From positions 39,655-103,654 of the forward strand of contig CALWKC010000005.1 of the NCBI GenBank assembly GCA_944381165.1: a DNA stretch of 64,000 bases, given 5' to 3'. Source of the DNA: an uncultured Lachnospira sp. (GTDB lineage Bacteria > Bacillota > Clostridia > Lachnospirales > Lachnospiraceae). The first letter of the stretch is position 1; every line of letters begins with the position of its first letter. The position numbers and the translations under genes were made by a program. Below the pieces are notes generated by a model, which saw nothing but the letters and a program-made list of their open reading frames with translations, was not told where the DNA came from and ran no database searches. Shown piece by piece: positions 49,034 to 58,483 of the stretch.

Positions 49034-49660
49034 CTAATTTTCGGCAACTTCTTTTATTTCAAGTTCATCTTCAGCAGTCTTCGCCTCGCCGTCAGCCGCA
49101 TTCTCCTTCGCCGTGTCTGCTTCTGCCTCCTGCTCCCCGCTGTCATCCGTCTCACAGCTGTCCGTGTCCTCAAAATCCTCATCGTCGTCAACATAAAAAT
49201 TCACGGGAATAATCTCGACATTGCTGCACACAGCCTTGCCTATAACATATACCGTGTGAATTCCCTCCTCGTCGCTGTTCTCGACAAGGTTTCTCACGCC
49301 GGAAAGCGTCTTGTCTACATCACATGTCACATTAACGCCCTCAGGAAGTATAATTGTAACGCTGCTCGCGTTGCTTGAAAAATTGATATATACATCCTTC
49401 TCAAACACCGCCAGTCCCAGATCGATAACAGCTCTCGCGGCAACTGCCTTCACCTCGCAGCCCATGAATTCCTCATCCTCAATCTCGACAACCTTCTTTT
49501 CAAAGATTGCGTTGTATTTCTTTACCTCGTCAGCGGCGCTGGCAGTCTCTTCTTTTATAAAATCTTCTTTAACGCTTTTATATTTATTGTAAGCAATCTT
49601 AGACGCCACCCCCAATGCACCAAGAGCAACCAATGTTTTCGCAAATTTTTTCTTTGCCAT
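49034..49660 (-). CDS. LiaF-like / toast-rack domain protein with acidic tail
   Basis: This 208-residue protein starts with a basic hydrophobic segment (MAKKKFAKTLVALGALGVAS, possible weak anchor). Residues about 65-150 show alternating strands (AARAVIDLGLAVFEKDVYIN, SSVTIILPEGVNVTCDVDKT, VYVIGKAVCSNVEIIPV) like the beta-repeat domain of LiaF/YvqF cell-envelope stress proteins. The last 55 residues are nearly all Asp, Glu, Ala, Thr and Ser, a disordered acidic tail. It may take part in envelope sensing. Its ribosome site is supplied by the three-hairpin repeat copy B. Downstream is the AbiEi-like gene. Confidence 0.6.
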   Translation of the reverse strand: MAKKKFAKTLVALGALGVASKIAYNKYKSVKEDFIKEETASAADEVKKYNAIFEKKVVEIEDEEFMGCEVKAVAARAVIDLGLAVFEKDVYINFSSNASSVTIILPEGVNVTCDVDKTLSGVRNLVENSDEEGIHTVYVIGKAVCSNVEIIPVNFYVDDDEDFEDTDSCETDDSGEQEAEADTAKENAADGEAKTAEDELEIKEVAEN

Positions 49661-49772
49661 AATAATCCTCCATTCCGAAGCGTTTTACGCGTAAGGAACG
49701 CGAAGAAAAATTCGCCGAGGCGATTTTTCTTCTGCGATAAGCGCTGTTTGTGACGCTCCGGCACAAACAGCT
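49661..49772 (-). repeat. Three-hairpin dispersed element carrying a ribosome site (copy B)
   Basis: Minus strand: hairpin 1 CTGTTTGTG/CACAAACAG (49744-49770), hairpin 2 AAGAAAAAT/ATTTTTCTT (49703-49731), hairpin 3 GGAACG/CATTCC-type pairing (49671-49700), then CGGAATGGAGGATTATT and the start codon at 49660. It matches copy A at 2961-3070 across its length. Both copies abut a start codon in the sense direction. Confidence 0.88.
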
Positions 49773-49776
49773 GTCT

Positions 49777-50427
49777 TTATGATAACCCAGTCATTTTTTC
49801 TTTGCAAGAATTTTTTGAAAATGCGCAGCCGCAATAATTCTGCCTGTAAAGCGAATATTCTTTAGACAGCTCTATCGAGCGTTTATAGCCCTCTCTCTTC
49901 TTAAAATCCGACAAAAGATATTCCACTCCGTAGCGCTTTGACATTTCAAGCCCTGTCTCGTTAAGCTTTACACTGTTTTTAAGCGGGCTTATCGTGAGCG
50001 TCGTCGTGAAATAGTCCGCTTTAAGCTCCCTTGCAAGCTGAGCGGTCCTTTCAAGGCGCATGGCATAGCATATAAAGCACCTCTCTCCGCCCTCCCTGCA
50101 ATTCTCATAACCCTTAACACTCTCAAAAAAGCGCTGCGGCTCATAATCCCCCTCTATAAAACCGACAGGATACTTAGCCGGAAATTCGTTTATAAAACGC
50201 TGCTGCTCTTTAACGCGCTTTCTGTATTCCTCCTGCTCGGATATATTGGGATTATAATAAAAAACCGTAATCTTAAAATAATCGGATAAATATTCTATCA
50301 CATAGCTGCTGCATGGGGCGCAGCAGCTGTGCAGCACAAGAGCAGGGACCTCGCCCGCCTCCTTTAGCTTTTGCAGCTTTTTCTCAAGCTCCTTCTGAAA
50401 ATTTCTGTTTTCAAACGGCGTAGCCAT
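49777..50427 (-). CDS. queH: Epoxyqueuosine reductase QueH
   Basis: This 216-residue enzyme completes queuosine synthesis in tRNA by reducing epoxyqueuosine. The family hallmarks are the Cys pair in LHSCCAPCSSYV, YYNPNISEQEEY, the Cys pair in GGERCFICYAMRLERTA, FTTTLTISPLKNS and the C-terminal RQNYCGCAFS, together coordinating an Fe-S cluster and a second metal. It is the alternative to QueG used by many anaerobes. The start ATG 50427 has AAAGGAG upstream. No other queuosine genes are nearby. It lies between hisC and the hairpin element. Confidence 0.95.
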   Translation of the reverse strand: MATPFENRNFQKELEKKLQKLKEAGEVPALVLHSCCAPCSSYVIEYLSDYFKITVFYYNPNISEQEEYRKRVKEQQRFINEFPAKYPVGFIEGDYEPQRFFESVKGYENCREGGERCFICYAMRLERTAQLARELKADYFTTTLTISPLKNSVKLNETGLEMSKRYGVEYLLSDFKKREGYKRSIELSKEYSLYRQNYCGCAFSKNSCKEKMTGLS

Positions 50428-50484
50428 ACCGTCTCACTCCTTTATACTCCTGCCGGCGCTTAACCGCGCGGCAGCTTATACTCC

Positions 50485-51564
50485 TCAAGCCTTAAGTCCG
50501 CTGTTGCAGCCGTCAATAATTTCCTCAAGAGCGTAAAAAAGCTTTTTCATCTGATCGTCTGTTCCGACTGATATTCTCAAATAATTGTCAATACGCGGCT
50601 TATTGAAATATCTGACATAAATTCCGCGCTTTTTAAGCTCCTCAAACAGATAAGCAGCCGGAACGCTTCTGTGCGCAGCAAAAATAAAATTAGCCTTTGA
50701 ATCCGGAAATTCAAACCCAAGCCTTGTAAGCTCAGACTTTGCGTTTTCACGCGTTTTAATAATTTTTGCCACACATTCGTTAAAATATTCCTCGTCTGCC
50801 ATTGCAGCGCTTCCGCAGACAAGCGAATAGGCGTTCATCGTATAAGAGTTAAACGAAAACTTTACATCGTTTAACGCCCTGATTAACGCGGGACTTCCGA
50901 AAGCGTAGCCTATCCTTATACCTGCCATAGAGCGGGACTTTGAAAAGGTCTGTACCACCAGAACATTATCGTATTTATCCACAAACTCTATTGCGGATTT
51001 TCCGCCGAAATCAATATATGCCTCATCGATAATTACTATGCTGTCCTGATTGTGCCGTATAATATCCTCAACTTTTTCAAGCTCCATGTATAGCGCAGTA
51101 GGAGCATTCGGATTAGGAAAAATAATTCCGCCGTTTTCGCGGTAAAAGCTCTCGGGAATAATATTAAAGTTCTCGTCAAGAGAAACCTGTTCATACTTTA
51201 CACGGTGCAGTTCTGCCCAAACCGAATAAAAGGAATATGATATATCGGGAAAAAGCACCGGCTTATCAGAATTAAAAAATGTCATAAAACACATTGATAT
51301 TACATCATCAGAGCCGACTCCTACAAATATACGGTCACTGCTCATATTATAGCGCCGTGCTATCTCCTCAGTAAGCACTCCCGCCTCCGGGTCCGGATAG
51401 AGTCTGAGCCTGTCAAAATCAAAGTCCCGCGCGGCCTCATACGCCTTAGGGGAAGGAGGGTACGGATTTTCATTTGTGTTAAGCTTTACAACATCGGTAT
51501 TCTCGGGCTGCTCTCCCGGAACGTACGGCTCCACCTTTCTTATATATTTTTCCCAGTTCTTCAT
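50485..51564 (-). CDS. hisC: Histidinol-phosphate aminotransferase
   Basis: This 359-residue PLP-dependent class I/II aminotransferase has VKLNTNENPYPPSP, FVGVGSDDVISMCFMTF, FPNPNAPTALYME, VIIDEAYIDFGG and the Schiff-base Lys in VVQTFSKSRSMAGIRIGYA. It transfers an amino group to imidazole acetol phosphate in histidine synthesis; HisC enzymes may also serve aromatic amino acids. I chose ATG 51564 behind GGAG. The open frame begins eleven codons earlier without a ribosome site. Its own promoter is at 51621-51649. No other his genes are adjacent, so it stands alone. Confidence 0.92.
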   Translation of the reverse strand: MKNWEKYIRKVEPYVPGEQPENTDVVKLNTNENPYPPSPKAYEAARDFDFDRLRLYPDPEAGVLTEEIARRYNMSSDRIFVGVGSDDVISMCFMTFFNSDKPVLFPDISYSFYSVWAELHRVKYEQVSLDENFNIIPESFYRENGGIIFPNPNAPTALYMELEKVEDIIRHNQDSIVIIDEAYIDFGGKSAIEFVDKYDNVLVVQTFSKSRSMAGIRIGYAFGSPALIRALNDVKFSFNSYTMNAYSLVCGSAAMADEEYFNECVAKIIKTRENAKSELTRLGFEFPDSKANFIFAAHRSVPAAYLFEELKKRGIYVRYFNKPRIDNYLRISVGTDDQMKKLFYALEEIIDGCNSGLKA

Positions 51565-51620
51565 ATGCACTCCAATCCGTCCCGGCAAAATTTTCACGGA
51601 ACATTCAATTTAGTTTTAAT

Positions 51621-51649
51621 ATTATACAAAAAATTACTTTTTGAGGCAA
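51621..51649 (-). promoter_or_regulatory. Promoter of hisC
   Basis: Minus strand: TTGCCT (51649-51644), 17-nt spacer, perfect TATAAT (51626-51621). The leader is about 55 nt with no T-box or attenuator visible. Confidence 0.7.
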
Positions 51650-53533
51650 TCACTTTCTTTTCAGCACGGCGATACAGCCCTCTTTATAATACACAGCCTC
51701 ATAATCCGGACTGTTCAGATATTTAAGGGTATTTTCGTCGGTATTTCCCGTCACTGCCGTACCGCCGTCACCGCCGTTTATTTTCTCCGCCTCCTGAGCA
51801 GAAGCCTCCTTCAGCGTCACTCCGCGCAAATCAAGCGCAACGTAATCCGTCATTTTATCTGTATAGTACACCTCATACAGATAATCGCGCTTGGAAAGCT
51901 TTGCGCACAAAAATGAGCTCGCCGCCACACTCGCATCATCGGGTATCATTGAAAGAGCCTCGTTCATGCTGTCGTACATCTGCGTCAGGTCAGAATTTCC
52001 GAAACGTCCCGTAATTGAAATTCTGTCCCACGAGAGAGCCGCAAAAAACATTACAGAGGACACAGCCATAGCCGCTGTAACCTTTGACGCTAGCAGCCGT
52101 CTCATTGAAAAAATATTTTCAAGCGCCGCATACAAAAGCAGCACACCGCTTCCGAACACATACTGAAAGCCTATATCATGAGCATAGACGTAATCCGGCA
52201 GAAGATTAAACATAATAAAAGGCCCGAACAGAATGAGCACATGCCACTTTCTTAACGCCAGAGGAATAAACGCAAGGGAGCCCAGCACAGACACAATAAA
52301 CGGTATATTTTCCTCCTGCATAATCTGAGTAACAACGTACGCAGGATTAGACAGAACTGTCCTGATAATTCCCAGCACATTTCCGCCGCCTCCCAAAATA
52401 ACATTATTATAGCGGAATGTGAGTGTTCCGTCTCCGAATTTTGAAAGCCACCATACTGCCGCAAAGAAATAAACGACTGCTGCCGCAAACACCGCAGCTC
52501 CCTTTTTGTATTTTTTCTTCGCGACTATCATATATAGTGCGACAAATGCCACATACACCGCGGCGTCCTCCTTTACGCCGAGCGCAAAAGCCGCCGCCGG
52601 AATTAACTGCCATCCCAAATCCTGCTCAAACACAAGAATAAGACATAAAAAAGCCAGAGGCAAAAACATATTCTCATGGACATCATAACCGCAGCCCGAA
52701 CTGATTACAGGATAAAACGCATAAACCGCGCAGAGCGCAAGCGTCTGTAAACGGCTTAAGTTTCTGAGCCTGCATATTTTTGAGAGAGGGAATATGGCAA
52801 GCGCAAGAACAATACCCTGCATAATCTGCAAGGTTACTGGGCTGTCAAACAGAGCGTAAAACGGAAGAAGCAGATACCAGTCCGGCGAGACATGCACCTT
52901 CATATGAGACATCAGTACATCGCGCTCACACGTTGTATTCATGGTAAGAGTATTTTTCATGTAGTAAAACATCTGTGAAAATATACCGAAGTCATAGTTT
53001 GGCGAAGAAAATGTGAGATACCTCGACACTGTGTACACGCCTATAAAAACAGCGGGAATAAGCGCCAGAAACACAAGCGCAGCCGCAAACTCACACGCAT
53101 TTATTTTTACCGCGCTAAGTTCAATCCCCCTTATGCAATACATAAGAGAGAGCAGCACGATACCTGTCATAAAAAGGCAGAAATATACATTGTCATAGAG
53201 GATCACACACACAATTCCATACATAAAAACCGACAGAAAAAATATAAGCCTCTCAAATACATCACCCGTCTTTTTTGAGACTGATGAAATCGCGCAGAAT
53301 AAAATCATCAGGACGCAGAACAATCCTGCCGTCTGTAAGCAGTGCACAGGAAAATTGATATAACTTATACTCTCAAGACTGCTCACCGGACTTCCGGTGT
53401 TGCCGGCAATCCGGGGAATGCTCAGAGTGCAAATAAAACACCACGCTGTCATCAGCATAACAGCGCAGTGTTTTATAATCTCACACGGCTCTTGACCAAG
53501 AGTTCTTTTTATATTTTTTAAAAATCCCAACAT
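51650..53533 (-). CDS. DUF2079 polytopic membrane protein, GT-C-like
   Basis: This 627-residue protein has about 12 or more spans. The signature after the first spans, SSPNYDFGIFSQMFYYMKNT, MSHMKVHVSPDWYLLLPFYA and SPVTLQIMQGIVLALAIFPL, then HENMFLPLAFL and AFALGVKEDAAVYV, matches the DUF2079 family, which resembles membrane-embedded GT-C glycosyltransferases that use lipid-linked sugars. A soluble C-terminal domain (about 500-627) follows. The substrate is unknown. It lies 29 nt downstream of the ROK regulator gene, so it may be carried on the sugar operon transcript. Ribosome site TTAGGAGCGG. Confidence 0.85.
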   Translation of the reverse strand: MLGFLKNIKRTLGQEPCEIIKHCAVMLMTAWCFICTLSIPRIAGNTGSPVSSLESISYINFPVHCLQTAGLFCVLMILFCAISSVSKKTGDVFERLIFFLSVFMYGIVCVILYDNVYFCLFMTGIVLLSLMYCIRGIELSAVKINACEFAAALVFLALIPAVFIGVYTVSRYLTFSSPNYDFGIFSQMFYYMKNTLTMNTTCERDVLMSHMKVHVSPDWYLLLPFYALFDSPVTLQIMQGIVLALAIFPLSKICRLRNLSRLQTLALCAVYAFYPVISSGCGYDVHENMFLPLAFLCLILVFEQDLGWQLIPAAAFALGVKEDAAVYVAFVALYMIVAKKKYKKGAAVFAAAVVYFFAAVWWLSKFGDGTLTFRYNNVILGGGGNVLGIIRTVLSNPAYVVTQIMQEENIPFIVSVLGSLAFIPLALRKWHVLILFGPFIMFNLLPDYVYAHDIGFQYVFGSGVLLLYAALENIFSMRRLLASKVTAAMAVSSVMFFAALSWDRISITGRFGNSDLTQMYDSMNEALSMIPDDASVAASSFLCAKLSKRDYLYEVYYTDKMTDYVALDLRGVTLKEASAQEAEKINGGDGGTAVTGNTDENTLKYLNSPDYEAVYYKEGCIAVLKRK

Positions 53534-53562
53534 TTAACCGCTCCTAACCCTGAACATACATA

Positions 53563-54705
53563 TTATATGCTGCTGATAAAATCAGCCAGAAATATCAGTG
53601 CGGCGCCCGAATCAGCCTGCTGCTGTGTACATTTGGCAAAGCTTAAGTACGAGCCGTCAATCTCAAACGAACATTTCTCAACAAGCATTCTGCATATTAA
53701 ATCTTTATATTCCCTTAGATAGGCTGCAACGGGACCGCCCACAATCACATCTCCGTCACTCATAATATAAAGGTTGTTAATGCCTGTTGTCAAATCATCA
53801 AGATACTTATCAAAAACTTTTTTGTATTCCTCATTCCCGTTTCTCAAACCCTCAAAAAACGTGTCGAGTGTAATTCCCATATCAGAGGACAGGCATCTTG
53901 CTGACACATAGCTCTCAAAGCAGCCCTTCTTGCCGCAGAAACACGGTCTTCCTCCCGGATACAGAGTCATATGTCCAAACTCTCCGTATCTGTTATGGCT
54001 TCCGAAACGGATATTATCGCTGTCGATATACGAGCCTCCGACGCCGGTGTTAAGCATAAGGTACGTCTTGCCCTCTTTTTTGTCATGGCTTTCCCTGTCA
54101 AACCAGAATTCTGCAAACGCTCCCGAGCGCGCGTCATTCATTCCCCGGCACTCAAACGGCAGGAGCCGGGCTATATTTTCCATAGGATAGTTTTTCATTC
54201 CCATAGTAGGCGCATACACAACAGTTGAATTTTCCATGTCGAATATTCCCGGAACAGTTATTCCCACACCGAGAACAGCATTGCTGTCAATTCCGGTATG
54301 CTCCACAAGGCGCATAACCGTATCCGCAACAGTCTCTCCGTATGACGCTCCCCTCTCAAACACAGCCGGAACTCTCATGCTTCCTGTAACTTCACAATTC
54401 AAATCAAGTACTGCCGCCTTTATCCCATTGTCCGAGAGGTTTACGCTTATTGTATATCTCGCGGCTCCGTTCACAGAGATAATCTGCGCCTTTCGTCCGC
54501 CGGTAGATTCAAAGTTGCCCTCATAAGACAGAAGCCCCATATCAAACAGCAGCTTAAGATTTTGATTGACGGTAGGCAGAGAAAGCTGCAAAGCGTCCGC
54601 AATCTCCTGCCTGGATATTTTTCCTGCCGTATATATAAGCTGAAATACTCTGTTTTTGTTATACCTTTTAACATCAGTTGTCGTTATCTTTGACGTAGTT
54701 ATCAT
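53563..54705 (-). CDS. ROK family transcriptional regulator (XylR/NagC-type)
   Basis: This 380-residue protein has an N-terminal winged HTH (about 10-75, GKISRQEIADALQLSLPTVNQNLKLLFDMG) and a ROK sugar-kinase-like domain. The ROK signature has NDARSGAFAEFWF, LNTGVGGSYI, GEFGHMTLYPGGRPCFCGKKGCFE with the Cys cluster for zinc. ROK repressors bind operators until sugar or sugar phosphate is present. ATG 54705 is one base after the transaldolase stop, and the GGGA before it lies inside that gene, so the two are translationally coupled. It is most likely the repressor of the preceding sugar operon. Confidence 0.9.
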   Translation of the reverse strand: MITTSKITTTDVKRYNKNRVFQLIYTAGKISRQEIADALQLSLPTVNQNLKLLFDMGLLSYEGNFESTGGRKAQIISVNGAARYTISVNLSDNGIKAAVLDLNCEVTGSMRVPAVFERGASYGETVADTVMRLVEHTGIDSNAVLGVGITVPGIFDMENSTVVYAPTMGMKNYPMENIARLLPFECRGMNDARSGAFAEFWFDRESHDKKEGKTYLMLNTGVGGSYIDSDNIRFGSHNRYGEFGHMTLYPGGRPCFCGKKGCFESYVSARCLSSDMGITLDTFFEGLRNGNEEYKKVFDKYLDDLTTGINNLYIMSDGDVIVGGPVAAYLREYKDLICRMLVEKCSFEIDGSYLSFAKCTQQQADSGAALIFLADFISSI

Positions 54706-54706
54706 A

Positions 54707-55360
54707 CTAATTCCCAAATACTGCTTCGTAATCCTTCTTAAACTTCTCAATTCCCGCATCGGTCAGAGGATGATGTATCATCTGCTCAATAACCTTGTAA
54801 GGAACAGTTGCTATATCTGCGCCGGCAAGGGCACAGTCTGTAATATGAATTGGATTTCTGACGCTTGCACAGATAATTTGCGCAGAAATATCATAGTTAG
54901 CAAAAATATCAACTATATCACGTATTAATCCTATACCAGGCTGGGATATATCGTCAAGTCTTCCGAGAAACGGAGATACGTAAGCCGCTCCGGCTCTCGC
55001 CGCAAGCAAAGCCTGATTTGCCGAAAATATCAGCGTGACATTCACCTTAATCCCCTCAGAAGCCAAAACCTTTGTGGCTTTTAAGCCCTCAGCCGTCATT
55101 GGAATTTTAACCACCATGTTAGGGTGTATTGCGGCAATCTGTCTGCCTTCCTCAATCATTCCCTCTGCATCTTCGGTAGTTGCCTTTACCTCGCCGCTTA
55201 TAGGGCCGTCAACGATAGAGGCAATTTCCTTTATAACCTCATTAAAATCCCTTCCCTCCTTTGCGATGAGAGACGGATTAGTGGTAACTCCGCAGATTAC
55301 GCCCATATCGTTTGCCTTTTTAATATCGTCAACATTTGCTGTATCAATAAAAAACTTCAT
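54707..55360 (-). CDS. tal: Transaldolase, short (TalB-B/fructose-6-phosphate aldolase-like) type
   Basis: This 217-residue class I aldolase has the family N-terminus [33 protein letters not shown], the Schiff-base Lys in [33 protein letters not shown] and [10 protein letters not shown]. It belongs to the short MipB/TalC group, which transfers dihydroxyacetone or cleaves fructose 6-phosphate in the non-oxidative pentose phosphate pathway. I chose ATG 55360 because AAAGGTGG lies 8 nt upstream. The open frame starts four codons earlier at GTG. With xylB upstream and a ROK gene downstream it completes pentose breakdown. Confidence 0.93.
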   Translation of the reverse strand: MKFFIDTANVDDIKKANDMGVICGVTTNPSLIAKEGRDFNEVIKEIASIVDGPISGEVKATTEDAEGMIEEGRQIAAIHPNMVVKIPMTAEGLKATKVLASEGIKVNVTLIFSANQALLAARAGAAYVSPFLGRLDDISQPGIGLIRDIVDIFANYDISAQIICASVRNPIHITDCALAGADIATVPYKVIEQMIHHPLTDAGIEKFKKDYEAVFGN

Positions 55361-55408
55361 ATAAAATTCCACCTTTCTGCGCCGTCAGACGCGATAAATA
55401 ATATTTTT

Positions 55409-56893
55409 TCAGTCAAATTCGTCAAATACAGGCTTAAGAGCCGGATAGATTTTCTTGAACTGCTGATATTTCTTCTCATAGCGACCGGCAATCTCTTCGT
55501 CCGGCAGTATTGTTTCCTTTACTTTTACAATTTTTTCTGCCGCCTCATATACGTCCCTGTACGCGCCTGTCCCTACTGCCGCAAGTATAGCGGCGCCAAG
55601 CGCAGGTCCCTCCTCTGTCACAGGAACGCACACCCTGATATTGAGAATATTGGCAATCATTCTGCACCAGAGCCGGCTCTTTGCGCCGCCTCCGCATATT
55701 TTCGTCTCCGTAATATTTATGCCTAAGCTCTTTGCAACCTCAAACGAATCGCGTATCGCAAACGCCACGCCCTCAAGCACCGCCTGCGTCATATCAACCC
55801 TGCCGGTATCCATTGTCATTCCCGTAAAGGTCGCCCTTGCCGCAGGATTATTGTGAGGGGAGCGCTCCCCCATCAGGTACGGCAGATAAAATACTCTGTT
55901 GTTTCCAAGCATATCGTCTGTTATAGACTCCTGCTCCCTGTCGTATTCCTTTGTCTTTAATATTTCGTCCATCCACCACTTGTTGCAGGACGCGGCGCTC
56001 AGCATACATCCCATGAGGTGATAGTGTCCGTCGGCATGGCAGAAGGAGTGAAGAGCATTATTTTCATCGACTCCGAATTTATCGCTTGATATAAAAACAG
56101 TTCCGCTTGTTCCGAGTGAAATGTTGCATCTGCCTTCTCCGACTGTTCCGGTTCCGACTGCTGCGGCAGCGTTGTCTCCCGCACCCGCAATTACCTTTAC
56201 GCAGGTATCAAGCCCCATCTCGGACGCAGCCTTCCCGGTAAGGCATCCCACGCACTCGAAGCTTTCGTATACCTCAGCCATGCAGCTTTTGTCAACCCCG
56301 CACAGTTCAAGCATCTGCTCTGACCAGCAGCGGTTTTTCACGTCAAACAGCAAGCTTCCCGACGCATCCGACACATCAGTGCAGTGAACTCCTGTCATTT
56401 TATATGCGAGATAATCCTTTGGCAGCATGATTTTCCTTATTTTTCCGAAATTTTCAGGCTCGTTCTCTCTAAGCCACAGAAGCTTCGGAGCCGTGAAGCC
56501 CGCAAACGCAATATTGGCAGTATATTCAGCCAGCTTTTCTTTTCCTATTGTATTGTTCAGATAATCGCACTCCTTTGTAGTGCGGCCGTCATTCCACAGA
56601 ATTGCAGGTCTTATAACCTTATCGCTCTCATCGAGTATTACAAGCCCGTGCATCTGTCCGCCAAAGCTGATTCCGGCGACTCTTGAAGCGTCAAAGCCGT
56701 TGAGCAGCTCCCTTACTCCTTTGACCGTATTTTCATACCAGTCCCCGGGATTCTGCTCTGACCAGCCCGGCTTCGGAAAGAAAATAGGATATTCTCTCGA
56801 CACCGTATTGACAACAGTGCCGTCCTTTTCCATTAAAATAAGCTTTACAGCGGATGTTCCCAAATCTATCCCGATATAATACATACCCTCCAT
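55409..56893 (-). CDS. xylB: Xylulokinase
   Basis: This 494-residue FGGY kinase phosphorylates xylulose with ATP, though FGGY members for other ketoses look alike. Motifs are YYIGIDLGTSAVKLIL, GISFGGQMHGLVILDE with xylulokinase-type QMHG, AILWNDGRT, AGAGDNAAAAVGTG, NISLGTSGTVF and the FGGY-C ICGGGAKSRLWCRMIANIL. The xylulokinase hallmark QMHG and WNDGRT favour D-xylulose as substrate. I start at ATG 56893 (MEGMYYIG), with AAAGGAG about 11 nt upstream. The neighbouring isomerase gives the ketose. Confidence 0.92.
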   Translation of the reverse strand: MEGMYYIGIDLGTSAVKLILMEKDGTVVNTVSREYPIFFPKPGWSEQNPGDWYENTVKGVRELLNGFDASRVAGISFGGQMHGLVILDESDKVIRPAILWNDGRTTKECDYLNNTIGKEKLAEYTANIAFAGFTAPKLLWLRENEPENFGKIRKIMLPKDYLAYKMTGVHCTDVSDASGSLLFDVKNRCWSEQMLELCGVDKSCMAEVYESFECVGCLTGKAASEMGLDTCVKVIAGAGDNAAAAVGTGTVGEGRCNISLGTSGTVFISSDKFGVDENNALHSFCHADGHYHLMGCMLSAASCNKWWMDEILKTKEYDREQESITDDMLGNNRVFYLPYLMGERSPHNNPAARATFTGMTMDTGRVDMTQAVLEGVAFAIRDSFEVAKSLGINITETKICGGGAKSRLWCRMIANILNIRVCVPVTEEGPALGAAILAAVGTGAYRDVYEAAEKIVKVKETILPDEEIAGRYEKKYQQFKKIYPALKPVFDEFD

Positions 56894-56923
56894 TGACGAT
56901 GCGGCTCCTTTCTCCAATTTTTA

Positions 56924-58411
56924 TTATCTTGCGAACGGATTTTCAGTCTTATAAAGCATTCCTGCAGGCTGGTTAAATCCGATTTCCTCTACTCCCAGAT
57001 ACTTAAACACCTCAAACAGCTCTTTGCCGAAGTGTCCGAATGCGACAGCGCCGTGATGAGGGAAGTTCTTCTCAATAAGCCAGTGTCTGTAAAATCTTCC
57101 CATTTCAGGTATTGCAAAAATACCTATCGCACCGAATGACCTTGTGGCAACAGGCAGAACCTCACCCTGAGCTACATACGCCGTAAGCTTTGCATCCGCT
57201 GTGCTCTGAAGTCTGAAAAATGTAATATCACCAGGTATAATATCTCCCTCAAGTGTGCCGTTTGTGACTTCCTCAGGCAGCGAGCGCGCCATAATCATCT
57301 GGTTTCTCATCTCGCAGAAGGAGAGCTTGCATGCAGCCGTATTTCCGCAGTGGAAGCCCATAAACGTATCTTTTAATGTATACGGGAATTTTCCTTTTAT
57401 ATCCTGCTCATAAATATCCTTAGGAACTGAATTGTTAATATCAAGGAGAGTAACGGTGTCATTGCTAACAACCGCTCCGATAAATTCGCTCAGCGCTCCG
57501 TAAATATCCACCTCACATGACACAGGGATGCCCATAGCGGTGAGTCTCGAATTTACATAACACGGAACAAAACCAAACTGTGTCTGGAAAGCAGGCCAGC
57601 ATTTTCCCGCCAGCGCAACGAACTTTCTTGAGCCTTTGTGCTCTTCAACCCAGTCTAAGAGTGTGAGCTCGTACTGTGCGAGCTTTGAGAGTATCTCCGG
57701 CTTTTTATTTCCTGAGCCGAGCTCTTCCTCCATGCTTTTCACAACGGAAGGTATTCTCTCATCATTCTCATGCTTATTGAATGCCTCAAACAAATCAAGC
57801 TCTGAGTTTTCCTCAATCTCAACGCCGAGATTATAAAGCTGTTTGATCGGAGCGTTGCACGCCAGAAAGTTAGTAGGGCGAGGTCCGAAGCTTATAATCT
57901 TTAAATTTTCAAGCGCATATACAGCCTTCGCAACAGGAAGGAACTCATGTATCATATCTGCGCATTCCTCCGCTGTTCCTACGGGATACTCAGGTATATA
58001 CGCCTTTACTCCGCGCAGCTTCAAGTTATAGCTTGCGTTCAACATTCCGCAGTAAGCATCGCCTCTGCCCTGAACAAGCCCGCCGTTCTCCGACGTCTCC
58101 TCGGCTGCTGCCACAAACATCTTAGGTCCGTCAAAATATTTTGCAAGCATTGTCTCGGCAATCTCAGGTCCGAAATTACCCAAATAAACGCAGAGCGCGT
58201 TGCAGCCGGCTTTTTTTATGTCCTCCAGCGCCTGCATCATATGTATTTCACTCTCGACAATACAAATCGGACATTCATAAATCTCTTTCTCATCGTACTT
58301 TGCCTTGTAAGCCTTTACAAGATTTTCTCTTCTTGTAACCGAGAGCGACTCCGGAAAACAATCCCTGCTCACAGCTACAATTCCAACTTTTACTTCCGGC
58401 ATATTATTCAT
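56924..58411 (-). CDS. L-fucose/L-arabinose isomerase family protein
   Basis: This 495-residue protein has the fold of the fucose/arabinose isomerase superfamily: an N-terminal nucleotide-like domain, the middle ERIPSVVKSMEEELG region with VALAGKCWPAFQTQFGFVPC, and a C-terminal beta barrel with DITFFRLQSTADAKLTAYVAQG. It lacks a signal and should be cytoplasmic, interconverting an aldose and ketose with a divalent metal. Location between DUF4867 and xylB makes it the entry enzyme of the operon, probably giving a ketopentose (such as D-xylulose from D-xylose or L-ribulose-like sugars). I cannot tell the substrate. Ribosome site GGAGG 7 nt before ATG 58411, behind a small hairpin. Confidence 0.85.
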   Translation of the reverse strand: MNNMPEVKVGIVAVSRDCFPESLSVTRRENLVKAYKAKYDEKEIYECPICIVESEIHMMQALEDIKKAGCNALCVYLGNFGPEIAETMLAKYFDGPKMFVAAAEETSENGGLVQGRGDAYCGMLNASYNLKLRGVKAYIPEYPVGTAEECADMIHEFLPVAKAVYALENLKIISFGPRPTNFLACNAPIKQLYNLGVEIEENSELDLFEAFNKHENDERIPSVVKSMEEELGSGNKKPEILSKLAQYELTLLDWVEEHKGSRKFVALAGKCWPAFQTQFGFVPCYVNSRLTAMGIPVSCEVDIYGALSEFIGAVVSNDTVTLLDINNSVPKDIYEQDIKGKFPYTLKDTFMGFHCGNTAACKLSFCEMRNQMIMARSLPEEVTNGTLEGDIIPGDITFFRLQSTADAKLTAYVAQGEVLPVATRSFGAIGIFAIPEMGRFYRHWLIEKNFPHHGAVAFGHFGKELFEVFKYLGVEEIGFNQPAGMLYKTENPFAR

Positions 58412-58429
58412 TATCTTTCCTCCGTTTCT

Positions 58430-58450
58430 TTCGCCTGTCCCGCAGGCGAA
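58430..58450 (-). repeat. Hairpin before the isomerase gene
   Basis: Minus strand: TTCGCCTG pairs with CAGGCGAA around a 5-nt loop, followed by AGAAACGGAGG, the isomerase ribosome site. It is another hairpin-plus-ribosome-site leader inside an operon and may act as an mRNA stabiliser. Confidence 0.6.
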
Positions 58451-58483
58451 CTTAATTTAATTTATTTGTATCAACTGCATCTT

